Assembly (NCBI RefSeq): GCF_000968055.1
Contig: NC_022538.1
Location: forward strand, 620,001-684,000
From: Alteracholeplasma palmae J233
Lineage (GTDB): Bacteria > Bacillota_I > Bacilli_A > Acholeplasmatales > Acholeplasmataceae
Direction: 5' to 3'
Length of the DNA stretch: 64,000 bases
A model generated the notes under the pieces. That model ran no database searches and was not told the DNA's origin. It worked only from the letters and a program-made list of their open reading frames with translations. This document shows positions 28,332 to 36,831 of this stretch, piece after piece. The stretch's first letter is position 1, and every line of letters begins with the position of its first letter. The position numbers and the translations under genes were made by a program.

Positions 28332-28343
28332 TAGGAGAATATT

Positions 28344-29561
28344 ATGGAAAATAAAAAAATACCAATTACGATATTAAACGGATATTTAGGTGCCGGCAAA
28401 ACGACCCTTTTGAATCATCTACTTAATAATCAAGTAGGATTAAAAATCGCAGTTATTGTTAATGATTTAAGTGAAGTTAACATAGATGCTAAATTAATTG
28501 AACAAGGTACATCAGTTGAACATATCAAAGAAGAAATGGTTGAACTATCTAATGGATGTATTTGTTGTAGCTTAAGAAGTGACTTACTAGTAGGTATTAC
28601 AAGGCTTGTTGATAGTAAAAAATATGACTACATTATTATTGAAAGTTCAGGAGTTACTGAACCTATCCCTGTTGCACAAACAATTATTATGGGACAAACA
28701 GAAGATGGTAGAGATTTAAGTCAGTTATGTTATATAGATTCAATGCTAACGGTTGTTGATGCTTTAAGAATGAAAACAGAGTTTAATTTAGGACAAGCAT
28801 TAGAAGAACATGGGCATGAACATGAAGAACATCATCACGATCACCACCATGATGATGAAGAAGAAAAACCTATTGCAGGACTTTTAGTAGAACAACTTGA
28901 GTTTTGTAACATAGTTCTTTTAAATAAAACAGATTTAGTAAGTAAAGAAGAACTAGCAATTATTAAATCATATATAAAAAAAATTCAACCAGAAGCAACT
29001 CTAATTGAAACTAAATTTGGTAAAGTACCATTTGATCAAATCTTAAATACCCATTCATTTAATTTAAAAACTGTTGCCAATAGTGCAGGATGGATTCAAG
29101 AATTAGATGGACATGACCATGAGGAAGCACATGATCATGCTTCAGAATATGGTATTAGTTCTTTTGTCTATAGAAGAAAAAGACCTTTTGATATCAAAAA
29201 ACTAGGATTATTTTATGATTATTTACCAAGAAGTATTGTTAGAACTAAAGGTGTCATCTGGTTAGATATTAATCATGACTATGCTTTTATGATTTCTCAA
29301 GCAGGTGAAAGTATGAAATTTGAAGAATTTGGCTTATGGCTAGGTTCAAGATCAGAAGAAGATATTCAAGCATACTTAAAAAACTCAGAAAAACTCAGAA
29401 AAAACTGGGATGAATATCATGACAGACAAACAGAATTAGTCATCATAGGTATTCATATGGACCAAAAAGAAGTAGAAACGATGCTAGATAATGCTTTAAT
29501 GACAAAAGAAGAATTAGAAACATCATGGAATGAATACTTAAAAATAAAAAATGCTAAATAA
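28344..29561 (+). CDS. CobW/ZigA-type GTPase metallochaperone
   Basis: A 405-residue G3E-family GTPase thought to hand zinc to target proteins during starvation. Walker A GYLGAGKTT is at residues 13-21, the CxCC metal motif (Cys 72, 74, 75) at GCICC, a TEP switch follows, and residues about 155-173 form a His/Asp/Glu-rich linker. A second short HDHEEAHDHA patch occurs before the CobW C-terminal domain. An AGGAG site precedes the ATG. It has its own promoter covered by a Zur-type box and leads into a small FakA-like gene. Confidence 0.92.
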   Translation: MENKKIPITILNGYLGAGKTTLLNHLLNNQVGLKIAVIVNDLSEVNIDAKLIEQGTSVEHIKEEMVELSNGCICCSLRSDLLVGITRLVDSKKYDYIIIESSGVTEPIPVAQTIIMGQTEDGRDLSQLCYIDSMLTVVDALRMKTEFNLGQALEEHGHEHEEHHHDHHHDDEEEKPIAGLLVEQLEFCNIVLLNKTDLVSKEELAIIKSYIKKIQPEATLIETKFGKVPFDQILNTHSFNLKTVANSAGWIQELDGHDHEEAHDHASEYGISSFVYRRKRPFDIKKLGLFYDYLPRSIVRTKGVIWLDINHDYAFMISQAGESMKFEEFGLWLGSRSEEDIQAYLKNSEKLRKNWDEYHDRQTELVIIGIHMDQKEVETMLDNALMTKEELETSWNEYLKIKNAK

Positions 29562-29575
29562 GAAAGGAAAACAAA

Positions 29576-29830
29576 ATGGAAACTAAATATCGCTATGATA
29601 CACAACTTTTATTAGAAGGCAATCATTTATCAGAAGATCATATCATTGATTATATTCAAAATAATTTTGATGGAGACTGTTTACTAGTTGTAGGAGATCC
29701 AGAACTTATAAAACTTCATTATCACACAAACGAACCATGGAAAGTATTAGAATATTGCCGTACATTAGGTGAAATATTTGATATTGTTATAGAAGACATG
29801 GTTAGACAAACCAAAGGATTAAAAGGGTAA
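29576..29830 (+). CDS. stand-alone FakA/YloV C-terminal-like domain protein
   Basis: An 84-residue protein that resembles only the C-terminal part of the FakA/YloV (DAK-related) fatty-acid kinase: the stretch GDCLLVVGDPELIKLHYHTN followed by a VLEYCRTLGEIFDIVIEDM segment is the family hallmark. There is no kinase (DhaL-like) domain, so it is not an enzyme remnant with activity by itself. It begins 14 bases after the CobW-type gene with an AAGGAAA site and must be co-transcribed with it, so it likely shares its zinc regulation. Its function is unknown. Confidence 0.75.
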   Translation: METKYRYDTQLLLEGNHLSEDHIIDYIQNNFDGDCLLVVGDPELIKLHYHTNEPWKVLEYCRTLGEIFDIVIEDMVRQTKGLKG

Positions 29831-29832
29831 TT

Positions 29833-29860
29833 TTGATAAACACTTCAACTATGATACAAT
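29833..29860 (+). promoter_or_regulatory. promoter of phnA
   Basis: TTGATA (29833-29838), 16-base spacer, TACAAT (29855-29860). Confidence 0.65.
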
Positions 29861-29890
29861 AAGGTAGATAAAAAGAAGGAAGTGTTAAAA

Positions 29891-30202
29891 ATGAATTGTC
29901 CAAGTTGCGGTTTTGAATACACATATGAAGAAGATGGTAAATTAGTATGTTCTGCATGTCAATTTACATGGGAAAAAGAGTCAGAAGAAAAATTTGTCTT
30001 AGATTCTAATAACAATAAACTATTTGACGGAGATGCTGTAATAATCATAAAAGATTTAAAAGTAAAAGGAGCTTCATCAGATTTAAAGCAAGGAACTAAA
30101 GTTGCAAACATTAGAATTGTAGATGGGGATCACAATATAGATTGCAAAATACCAGGGTTTGGCCAAATGAGTTTAAAGTCTGAATTCGTAAAAAAAGCTT
30201 AA
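29891..30202 (+). CDS. PhnA-family zinc-ribbon protein
   Basis: A 103-residue protein with an N-terminal zinc ribbon (CPSCGF, then CSACQFTW) and the PhnA C-terminal barrel ([15 protein letters not shown], a [19 protein letters not shown] strand pair). The family is named from a phosphonate operon but does not itself break phosphonates; its role is not settled. ATG 29891 is preferred over GTG 29882 by spacing to AAGGAA. It has its own promoter without a visible Zur box and converges on znuB, sharing a bidirectional terminator. Confidence 0.88.
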   Translation: MNCPSCGFEYTYEEDGKLVCSACQFTWEKESEEKFVLDSNNNKLFDGDAVIIIKDLKVKGASSDLKQGTKVANIRIVDGDHNIDCKIPGFGQMSLKSEFVKKA

Positions 30203-30206
30203 TAAA

Positions 30207-30245
30207 AAAAGGTTCAATTCATAATTTAATGAGTTGAACCTTTTA
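30207..30245. terminator. bidirectional terminator between phnA and znuB
   Basis: AAAGGTTCAA (30208-30217) pairs with TTGAACCTTT (30234-30243), flanked by A and T tracts usable from both sides. Confidence 0.85.
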
Positions 30246-30253
30246 TATTAGAA

Positions 30254-31063
30254 TTAATTTTTCTTAAAGAAACGTCTATAAATAATCGCTAAGGCCAATA
30301 CTAAAGTATAGAAAACAACAATTGTTGATCCTGTAGGGGTATCTAATTCGTATGATATCCAAATACTCAAGAAAACACTTACCACTGAGACTAAAAGGCT
30401 GATTAGAATAGTTTGCTTAAAGCTTCTTGAAATTTGAGAAGCAATTAAAGCAGGGAAAATAATAAATGTTGAAATCAATAGCATGCCGACAGTCCTAATT
30501 CCAACAACTATAAATAACCCTGTTAATGCAGATAAACAATACTTTAAAAAAGTAGATTTTACTTTTGAAAATTTAGCATAACTCTCATCATACGTAAGTG
30601 ATAATAATGATCTATAAAAGAAAGTAATAAAAGCACCTGTAATAATAAGAATAGCAAAAGATATCCAAACATCCACTGAACTAGAAGATAAAATAGCACC
30701 AGTCAGTAAAGATTCAATATCTCTATTAAATCCATCAGTCAAACTTACAACGATTAATCCAACAGCAAGCGTAAATGTCGAAATAACACCAATCGCAGAG
30801 TCGTGATCAATCATTTTTATATTACCTAAGTAAGTAATAAAAATAGAAGCTAGAACCGTAAAAGGAATGGCTATATAGAATGCTTGGTTACTAAATAATA
30901 AACCAAAAATGATACCAGTAAAAGCTACATGACTTAATCCATCAGCAATCATAGCTTGTTTATTTAAAACTAAAAAAGGACTTAATAAAGAAGCTGCGGC
31001 AGAAAGAGATAAGGCAAGCAGTAGTGCTCTTATCATAAAATCTTGAGTTAGGAAATTAAACAT
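30254..31063 (-). CDS. znuB: zinc ABC transporter permease
   Basis: A 269-residue ABC-3 family permease with about eight hydrophobic helices; the SPFLVLNKQAMIADGLSHVA segment and the GIRTVGMLLISTFIIFPALIA motif are typical of ZnuB/AdcB metal importers. ATG 31063 has GAGG 8 bases upstream and avoids a 50-base overlap with znuC that the longer reading from 31114 would need. It is third in the minus-strand znuA-znuC-znuB operon. Confidence 0.93.
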   Translation of the reverse strand: MFNFLTQDFMIRALLLALSLSAAASLLSPFLVLNKQAMIADGLSHVAFTGIIFGLLFSNQAFYIAIPFTVLASIFITYLGNIKMIDHDSAIGVISTFTLAVGLIVVSLTDGFNRDIESLLTGAILSSSSVDVWISFAILIITGAFITFFYRSLLSLTYDESYAKFSKVKSTFLKYCLSALTGLFIVVGIRTVGMLLISTFIIFPALIASQISRSFKQTILISLLVSVVSVFLSIWISYELDTPTGSTIVVFYTLVLALAIIYRRFFKKN

Positions 31064-31760
31064 GATGGGATACCTCTTTTTGATAGTTACTACACAATCC
31101 AAAATATAAAACATTTTTATCTATGTGTAATACTTTTTTATTAACTGTATCCATATTATGAAGATCATGGGTTACAAATATAATTGTTACACCTTTAGCA
31201 TTTAAATCATTTAATAAATCATGAAATGCTTTTCTAAAATCTGGATCTAAGGCAGATGTAGGTTCATCTAAAATAAGTAATTCTGGATTTGAAACTAAAG
31301 CTCTAATTAAATAGACTCTTTGTTGCTCTCCACCTGAAAGAGTATGCATCATATTTTTAGCAAGATGCGAAATACCCATTTTTTCTAACCATTTAAAGAT
31401 AATGAGCTTTTCTTCTTTACTCATAATAAGTTTTTGCTTATCAAAACCAGTATAAATGGTTTCAATAACGGTAATAGGAAAATTTTGTTTTCTATTTAAC
31501 ATTTGAGGTAAAAACCCTAGTTTATTCGTAGTAAGCATAATCGTACCACTAGAAGGTTTTAAACTTCTAGTTAAAACTTTGATTAAAGTAGATTTTCCAG
31601 CACCGTTAGGTCCTAATACATATAAAAAATCTCCTTTATTTAAACTGAAACTAATATTTTCTAAAGCCGTTATTTGATCAAAGCGAACAGAAATATTATT
31701 AATTTGCGCTATCAAAGGCTTGTTTGAGATTGATGTAGTTTCTTTCGAGTAATTGTGCAT
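31056..31760 (-). CDS. znuC: zinc ABC transporter ATP-binding protein
   Basis: A 234-residue ABC ATPase with Walker A GPNGAGKST, signature LSGGEQQRV, Walker B LLILDEPTSALD and the switch His in FVTHD. It drives zinc import together with ZnuB. The ATG at 31760 has an AAGAAGG site 8 bases upstream, which makes the gene overlap znuA by 62 bases; the alternative TTG at 31715 has no good ribosome site and would remove most of the overlap. Its stop overlaps the start of znuB. Confidence 0.9.
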   Translation of the reverse strand: MHNYSKETTSISNKPLIAQINNISVRFDQITALENISFSLNKGDFLYVLGPNGAGKSTLIKVLTRSLKPSSGTIMLTTNKLGFLPQMLNRKQNFPITVIETIYTGFDKQKLIMSKEEKLIIFKWLEKMGISHLAKNMMHTLSGGEQQRVYLIRALVSNPELLILDEPTSALDPDFRKAFHDLLNDLNAKGVTIIFVTHDLHNMDTVNKKVLHIDKNVLYFGLCSNYQKEVSHHV

Positions 31761-32610
31761 AAGTTAAACCTTCTTTACTTTGTTCTAAACTAATATTGTG
31801 AAAACCATGTAGTTCTAAAAGGGTTAATTGGTACCCACTCTTTTTTAAATCAGATACAAGCGTATTAGGACCTTTTAAATCTATAAGTTCTCCTACAAAT
31901 AAAAAATGAGCATTATTTTGAATGATTGCTTTTTTAAGATTTTCTAACTGACTTGGTTGCAGTTCTGCATCTGGTTTATAATTGCCACTTAAAGAGATGA
32001 TGTTTAATTCATATCTAGCCCCAAAAGAGGCTAATGCATTGTGTCCATAAAAGAAAATTGTTTGTTTATTTCCTAAATTCAGTAAGTCATCATGAACCTT
32101 ATTTATCTTATTAATATAAGCAGAAGCATTTTCTTCATAAAAAAGTTCATTTTCTGGATCTATCTTGATAATAGATTGCTTAATCACTTTAACTAAGTCA
32201 ATAATAATCAATGGGTCAGTCCAAAAATGAATATCATCTACTAAAGCATTATTTTTATAAGGCACTAAAGTATAAGAAGTAGACAGATTAATTGAATGAG
32301 TAGATTCAGTTAAAATATCTTTTACCCAAGGTTCCATGATATCACTTGTGTAAATAAATAAGTCTGCTTTTCTTATGTTAACTATATCTTTGGCAGTTGG
32401 TGAAAAATCATGGACTTCACTTCCAAAAGGAGTTAGAAGTTTAACTTCCTTTTTATTACCAACAATATTTTTTGCAATATCATATTGAGGATACAAAGTA
32501 GTAATAATATCTGCATCAGCATCTTTATTGCATGCGACTAAAATAAAAGATGATAGTAAAATTGAAAAGATAAAAAAAAGTTTTTTAATATATGTTTTGA
32601 TAAAAACCAC
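31699..32610 (-). CDS. znuA: zinc-binding lipoprotein of the ZnuABC importer
   Basis: A 303-residue cluster A-I metal receptor. The signal peptide ends at lipobox LVAC (Cys 27). Candidate zinc ligands are His in GSEVHDFSP, His in IHFWTDP and His in FFYGHNALASFG, with a late acidic residue in FVGELID. The His-rich loop that many ZnuA proteins carry is absent. The only conventional start is GTG at 32610, which lies inside the strong AAGAGGTGG ribosome site; that site is spaced correctly for an ATC codon at 32601. The promoter region holds Zur-type boxes shared with the divergent lipoprotein gene. Confidence 0.92.
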   Translation of the reverse strand: MVFIKTYIKKLFFIFSILLSSFILVACNKDADADIITTLYPQYDIAKNIVGNKKEVKLLTPFGSEVHDFSPTAKDIVNIRKADLFIYTSDIMEPWVKDILTESTHSINLSTSYTLVPYKNNALVDDIHFWTDPLIIIDLVKVIKQSIIKIDPENELFYEENASAYINKINKVHDDLLNLGNKQTIFFYGHNALASFGARYELNIISLSGNYKPDAELQPSQLENLKKAIIQNNAHFLFVGELIDLKGPNTLVSDLKKSGYQLTLLELHGFHNISLEQSKEGLTYAQLLERNYINLKQAFDSAN

Positions 32611-32629
32611 CTCTTGATTTCCGATAACT

Positions 32630-32658
32630 ATTATATCATGAAAAATAGTTTATGCAAA
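32630..32658 (-). promoter_or_regulatory. promoter of znuACB
   Basis: On the minus strand TTTGCA (-35, 32658-32653) and TATAAT (-10, 32635-32630) are 17 bases apart. The -35 is part of the first Zur-type box. Confidence 0.7.
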
Positions 32659-32667
32659 CTGTTCGCA
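32653..32667 (-). promoter_or_regulatory. Zur-type box 1 (znuA side)
   Basis: TGCAAACTGTTCGCA, a 7-1-7 inverted repeat with one mismatch, overlapping the -35 of the znuA promoter. Confidence 0.72.
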
Positions 32668-32675
32668 AAAATATA

Positions 32676-32690
32676 TGCAAATAATTTGCA
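32676..32690. promoter_or_regulatory. Zur-type box 2 (central)
   Basis: TGCAAATAATTTGCA, a perfect 7-1-7 palindrome between the two divergent promoters. A TTGCAATAAT half-like site follows at about 32698. Confidence 0.8.
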
Positions 32691-32697
32691 AAAACAC

Positions 32698-32726
32698 TTG
32701 CAATAATAGAAAATGAATGCTAAGAT
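32698..32726 (+). promoter_or_regulatory. promoter of the His-rich lipoprotein
   Basis: TTGCAA (32698-32703), 17-base spacer, TAAGAT (32721-32726). The -10 is weak; placement is supported by the box that covers the start point. Confidence 0.5.
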
Positions 32727-32731
32727 TATAA

Positions 32732-32748
32732 ATGCAAATCATTCGCAT
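32732..32748 (+). promoter_or_regulatory. Zur-type box 3 (lipoprotein side)
   Basis: ATGCAAATCATTCGCAT is the exact reverse complement of the box before the CobW-type gene at 28315-28331, and it covers the predicted transcription start. Confidence 0.8.
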
Positions 32749-32767
32749 AAAGAAAGAGAGAGTAAAA

Positions 32768-35311
32768 ATGAAAAAAATAATGAGCCTTTTGGCAATAATG
32801 ATATTAGGAATTATTTTAGTTGCTTGTAGTGACAAAAAAATAGCAGTTGAAAGTATCACTATAACATCAGATAAAATATATTTAAATGTTAATAGTACTC
32901 AAGAACTTAAAGTAACTGTTTTACCTGTTGATGCTACAAACAAAGCATTAACATTTAGTATAGAAGATAAAACAGTAGCTACTCTAGATAATAACAAGGT
33001 CACAGGAGTTAAAGTAGGAGAAACAAAAGTGACTGTTTCATCTGTTGATAAACCAGAATTAAAAAAAGAAATACATATTTTTGTAGTGAGTAAAACTTGG
33101 CCAAGTGCTGAAATCTACGACTTTTCTGGTTTCAATCTACCTGAATTTATTAACTACACAAGCGTCAATGTTAACAAAGAAAATCTAAATAGCCTTACTT
33201 TAGAAATTAAAGGTATTGCAAAAGATTTAGTTGATCAAAGTTTAAATTACTATAAAGAAGAACTAATTAAACAAGGTTGGGTTGTAAAAACTTATGATAA
33301 TCATTCAGGACAATTGACACATCCATCTTATAACTACTATATAAGCATGCACAATGAATTTGTTCATAATGGTGATACAGTAGAATTAAGTATAATAAAA
33401 ATAAGTGATTCAGAAGAACATGCTCACCACCACTGGGACAGTATCCAAACATTAGTAAAAACTAAATTCAATATAGATTTACCAGATTTTATAGGATCAC
33501 ATGAAGTTGAATATAAAGAAGTAGATAATGAAATTACTGGAACATTAGAATTAGCAAATAGAGGCGAAAACTTAAATGATTTCTTAGAAACTTTAATCAA
33601 AGAAGGGTTTTTAAAAGAAGAGGGAAGCAATGATCACGCTGGAACATATGAAAAAGATGGATTGGAATTTTATTATCACTTGAGTCATGACAATGAAAAT
33701 ATCATCCAGTTTAAAGTATCAAAACATGAACACCATCATGATCACCACCACTGGGACAGCATCCAAACATTAGTAAAAACTAAATTTAACTTAGATTTAC
33801 CAGATTTTATAGGATCACATGAAGTTGAATATAAAGAATTGGACAATGAGATTACTGGAACAGTAGAATTAGCAAATAGAGGCGAAAACTTAAATGATTT
33901 CTTAGAAACTTTAATCAAAGAAGGGTTTTTAAAAGAAGAGGGAAGCAATGATCACGCTGGAACGTATGAAAAAGATGGATTGAAATTTTACTATCATTTA
34001 AGTCATGATAATGCAAATATTATCCAGTTTAAAGTATCAAAACATGAACACCATCATGATCACTACCACTGGGACAGTATCCAAACATTAGTAAAAACTA
34101 AATTTAACTTAGATTTACCAGATTTTATAGGATCACATGAAGTTGAATATAAAGAATTGGACAATGAGATTACTGGAACAGTAGAATTAGCAAATAGAGG
34201 CGAAAACTTAAATGATTTCTTAGAAACTTTAATCAAAGAAGGGTTTTTAAAAGAAGAGGGAAGCAATGATCACGCTGGAACGTATGAAAAAGATGGATTG
34301 AAATTTTACTATCATTTAAGTCATGATAATGCAAATATTATCCAGTTTAAAGTATCAAAACATGAACACCATCATGATCACTACCACTGGGACAGTATCC
34401 AAACATTAGTAAAAACTAAATTTAACTTAGATTTACCAGATTTTATAGGATCACATGAAGTTGAATATAAAGAAACAGATAATGAGATTACTGGAACAGT
34501 AGAATTAGCAAACAGACACGAAAACTTAAATGACTATGGAAAACTACTTATAGATTTAGGTTTTATAGCAGATGATAAAAATAATGATCACGTAGGTATT
34601 TACACAAAAGAATTAGTAGAATTTTCATATCATGTTAGTCATGATAACGAAAATTACTTAGATATAAAAATTACTACTAAAAAAAATACATGGGAAGATG
34701 TTAAAAATATAGTTTCTGAAAAATTTCAAATCACATTAAGTGAATTTCTTGATATAAAGAATACCACACTCCAAGTATCTGAAAATAAAGTAATATTTAT
34801 TATAGAAGTAAAAAATGAAGTATTAGAATCTAATTTGAATACTTTCTTAAACTCATTTGATGAAAAAGTTTGGATTAAAAATGAAAATAATGATTCACAT
34901 ATGGGATATTTAACTAAAGCCAATGAGATTCAAATTTCTTACCATAATAACAAAGCACATGGACAAAATACAATAGAATTTGAAATAAGTTCAAAAGTAA
35001 AGGCAACCACTACTTGGCCAGAAAATGAACTTAAAGCAATCTTAGGATTTGAATTGCCTAAATTTGAAGGATATACAGCACTAGTTTTTTCTAATGAATC
35101 TAAAAGTATTACTTTAAAAGTTAGCGAAAGCTTAACTGAAAAAGTCTTAGCATATGTGGAAACTTTAAAAAGTAATGGATGGACTGTTTTTAAAGAAAAT
35201 CCATATGTAACAACATTAGATAGTCAAAACGGCACATATAGAATGTTTATAAGAAATGGCATGGTTAATTCAGATCAGGTAGATATTATTCTTAATGAAA
35301 TAACTAAATAA
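32768..35311 (+). CDS. His-rich tandem-repeat lipoprotein, putative zinc scavenger
   Basis: An 847-residue surface lipoprotein with no recognised enzyme domain. Lipobox ILVAC (Cys 21) is followed by a bacterial Ig-like (Big_2) domain to about residue 108. Then come seven related modules of about 100 residues: one at 110-221, four closely similar units starting at residues 222, 328, 434 and 540, and two diverged ones from 641 and 749. Each similar unit begins with WDSIQTLVKTKF, has LPDFIGSHEVEY, NDHAGTY and YYHLSHDN, and ends in a linker such as HEHHHDHHH. I start at ATG 32768; the longer reading from 32732 would translate the Zur-type box. Zinc binding is inferred from the histidines and the operator. 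Confidence 0.85.
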   Translation: MKKIMSLLAIMILGIILVACSDKKIAVESITITSDKIYLNVNSTQELKVTVLPVDATNKALTFSIEDKTVATLDNNKVTGVKVGETKVTVSSVDKPELKKEIHIFVVSKTWPSAEIYDFSGFNLPEFINYTSVNVNKENLNSLTLEIKGIAKDLVDQSLNYYKEELIKQGWVVKTYDNHSGQLTHPSYNYYISMHNEFVHNGDTVELSIIKISDSEEHAHHHWDSIQTLVKTKFNIDLPDFIGSHEVEYKEVDNEITGTLELANRGENLNDFLETLIKEGFLKEEGSNDHAGTYEKDGLEFYYHLSHDNENIIQFKVSKHEHHHDHHHWDSIQTLVKTKFNLDLPDFIGSHEVEYKELDNEITGTVELANRGENLNDFLETLIKEGFLKEEGSNDHAGTYEKDGLKFYYHLSHDNANIIQFKVSKHEHHHDHYHWDSIQTLVKTKFNLDLPDFIGSHEVEYKELDNEITGTVELANRGENLNDFLETLIKEGFLKEEGSNDHAGTYEKDGLKFYYHLSHDNANIIQFKVSKHEHHHDHYHWDSIQTLVKTKFNLDLPDFIGSHEVEYKETDNEITGTVELANRHENLNDYGKLLIDLGFIADDKNNDHVGIYTKELVEFSYHVSHDNENYLDIKITTKKNTWEDVKNIVSEKFQITLSEFLDIKNTTLQVSENKVIFIIEVKNEVLESNLNTFLNSFDEKVWIKNENNDSHMGYLTKANEIQISYHNNKAHGQNTIEFEISSKVKATTTWPENELKAILGFELPKFEGYTALVFSNESKSITLKVSESLTEKVLAYVETLKSNGWTVFKENPYVTTLDSQNGTYRMFIRNGMVNSDQVDIILNEITK
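33431..34687 (+). repeat. four tandem coding repeats of 318 bp
   Basis: Units begin at 33431, 33749, 34067 and 34385, exactly 318 bases (106 codons) apart. Units 2 and 3 differ, by eye, at a single silent base (AGC/AGT). Unit 1 has about twenty changes relative to unit 2. Unit 4 matches unit 3 for roughly its first 90 bases and then diverges and is shorter. Confidence 0.95.
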
Positions 35312-35320
35312 ATTAAATGA

Positions 35321-35346
35321 AAACTTTAGGAAACTAAAGTTTTTTT
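35321..35346 (+). terminator. terminator of the lipoprotein gene
   Basis: AAACTTTAG/CTAAAGTTT stem with a GAAA tetraloop, then T run. Confidence 0.85.
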
Positions 35347-35421
35347 ACATCAAAAAACAATATATAATCATAAATATATGGTATATTGTAAGAAAAGATA
35401 GGTGATATGAAAGGATATAAA

Positions 35422-35775
35422 ATGAAACTTAATAGTGTCTTAGAATATTTAGAAACATTGGATTCAAAAACTAAAAATAAAATAATTACTTTAAGAAATA
35501 CAATCTTAAATTTTGATTCTAGAATTACAGAAACTATCAGTTATAATATGCCAGCTTATAAAATTAATAAAGCTATTTTATATTATTTTGTTTATAAGAA
35601 CCATATTGGAATATACCCACATGGAGAAGCAATTAATTATTTTAAAGAAGAACTTAAAAACTATAAATGCTCTAAAGGAGCCATCCAAATTCCTATTGAT
35701 GATGAAATACCATTAGAATTAATTGTTAAAATTTTAGACTTTAATATTAAAACACTGGAAAATAAAGAACTATAA
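35422..35775 (+). CDS. DUF1801 family protein (YdhG-like)
   Basis: A 117-residue single-domain protein of the DUF1801 family; the ITETISYNMPAYKI segment and the IGIYPHGEAINYF segment are its hallmarks. Some relatives have been proposed as frataxin-like iron chaperones, but function is not established. ATG 35422 has AAAGGA at good spacing and is preferred over ATG 35407. It stands alone between the zinc island and the broken dehydrogenase. Confidence 0.82.
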   Translation: MKLNSVLEYLETLDSKTKNKIITLRNTILNFDSRITETISYNMPAYKINKAILYYFVYKNHIGIYPHGEAINYFKEELKNYKCSKGAIQIPIDDEIPLELIVKILDFNIKTLENKEL

Positions 35776-35838
35776 ATAAAATATTTCAAAGTGTTTATTA
35801 GAAATGTGTCTATTAAGTTTTTTATTGAAGTAAACCTT

Positions 35839-35867
35839 TTGAAAAAAATGCTTTTTAGTGGTAAAGT
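35839..35867 (+). promoter_or_regulatory. promoter of the broken dehydrogenase gene
   Basis: TTGAAA (35839-35844), 17-base spacer, TAAAGT (35862-35867); AGGAGG precedes the ATG. Confidence 0.5.
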
Positions 35868-35900
35868 CTAGCTGTAGATATTGACCATTAGGAGGCAATT

Positions 35901-36682
<782 letters not shown>

Positions 36683-36699
36683 TTATGAATAATAAAGGG

Positions 36700-36733
36700 T
36701 TTATAAGATACAACTCTTATAAATCTTTTTTTT
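36700..36733 (+). terminator. terminator after the dehydrogenase pseudogene
   Basis: TTTATAAGA (36700-36708) pairs with TCTTATAAA (36715-36723), then T run. Confidence 0.85.
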
Positions 36734-36785
36734 ATGAATAACTAAAAAAATTATAGTAATATTTTATTTTTGTATGATATTAGGG

Positions 36786-36791
36786 TATAAT
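36786..36791 (+). promoter_or_regulatory. -10 element of the PTS operon
   Basis: TATAAT 40 bases before the gene; the -35 region is T-rich and poorly matched. Confidence 0.5.
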
Positions 36792-36831
36792 AGTAAAAGT
36801 ACTTCTAAATAGTAAAAAAAGGAATATAAAG

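Noticed and set aside
32572-32580. Homopolymer A8 tract in the znuA signal sequence as a phase-variation switch
   Set aside because: Tracts of this length are common in this AT-rich DNA (also in sdaA and jetA) and the frame is intact.
33424-34266. Three similar minus-strand open frames of 67-68 codons inside the lipoprotein repeats
   Set aside because: They are shadows of the repeated coding sequence; they lack ribosome sites and exist only because the unit is repeated.
33431-34687. Tandem repeat considered as a CRISPR-like array or minisatellite
   Set aside because: The 318-bp period keeps the reading frame, encodes conserved protein modules and has no spacers.
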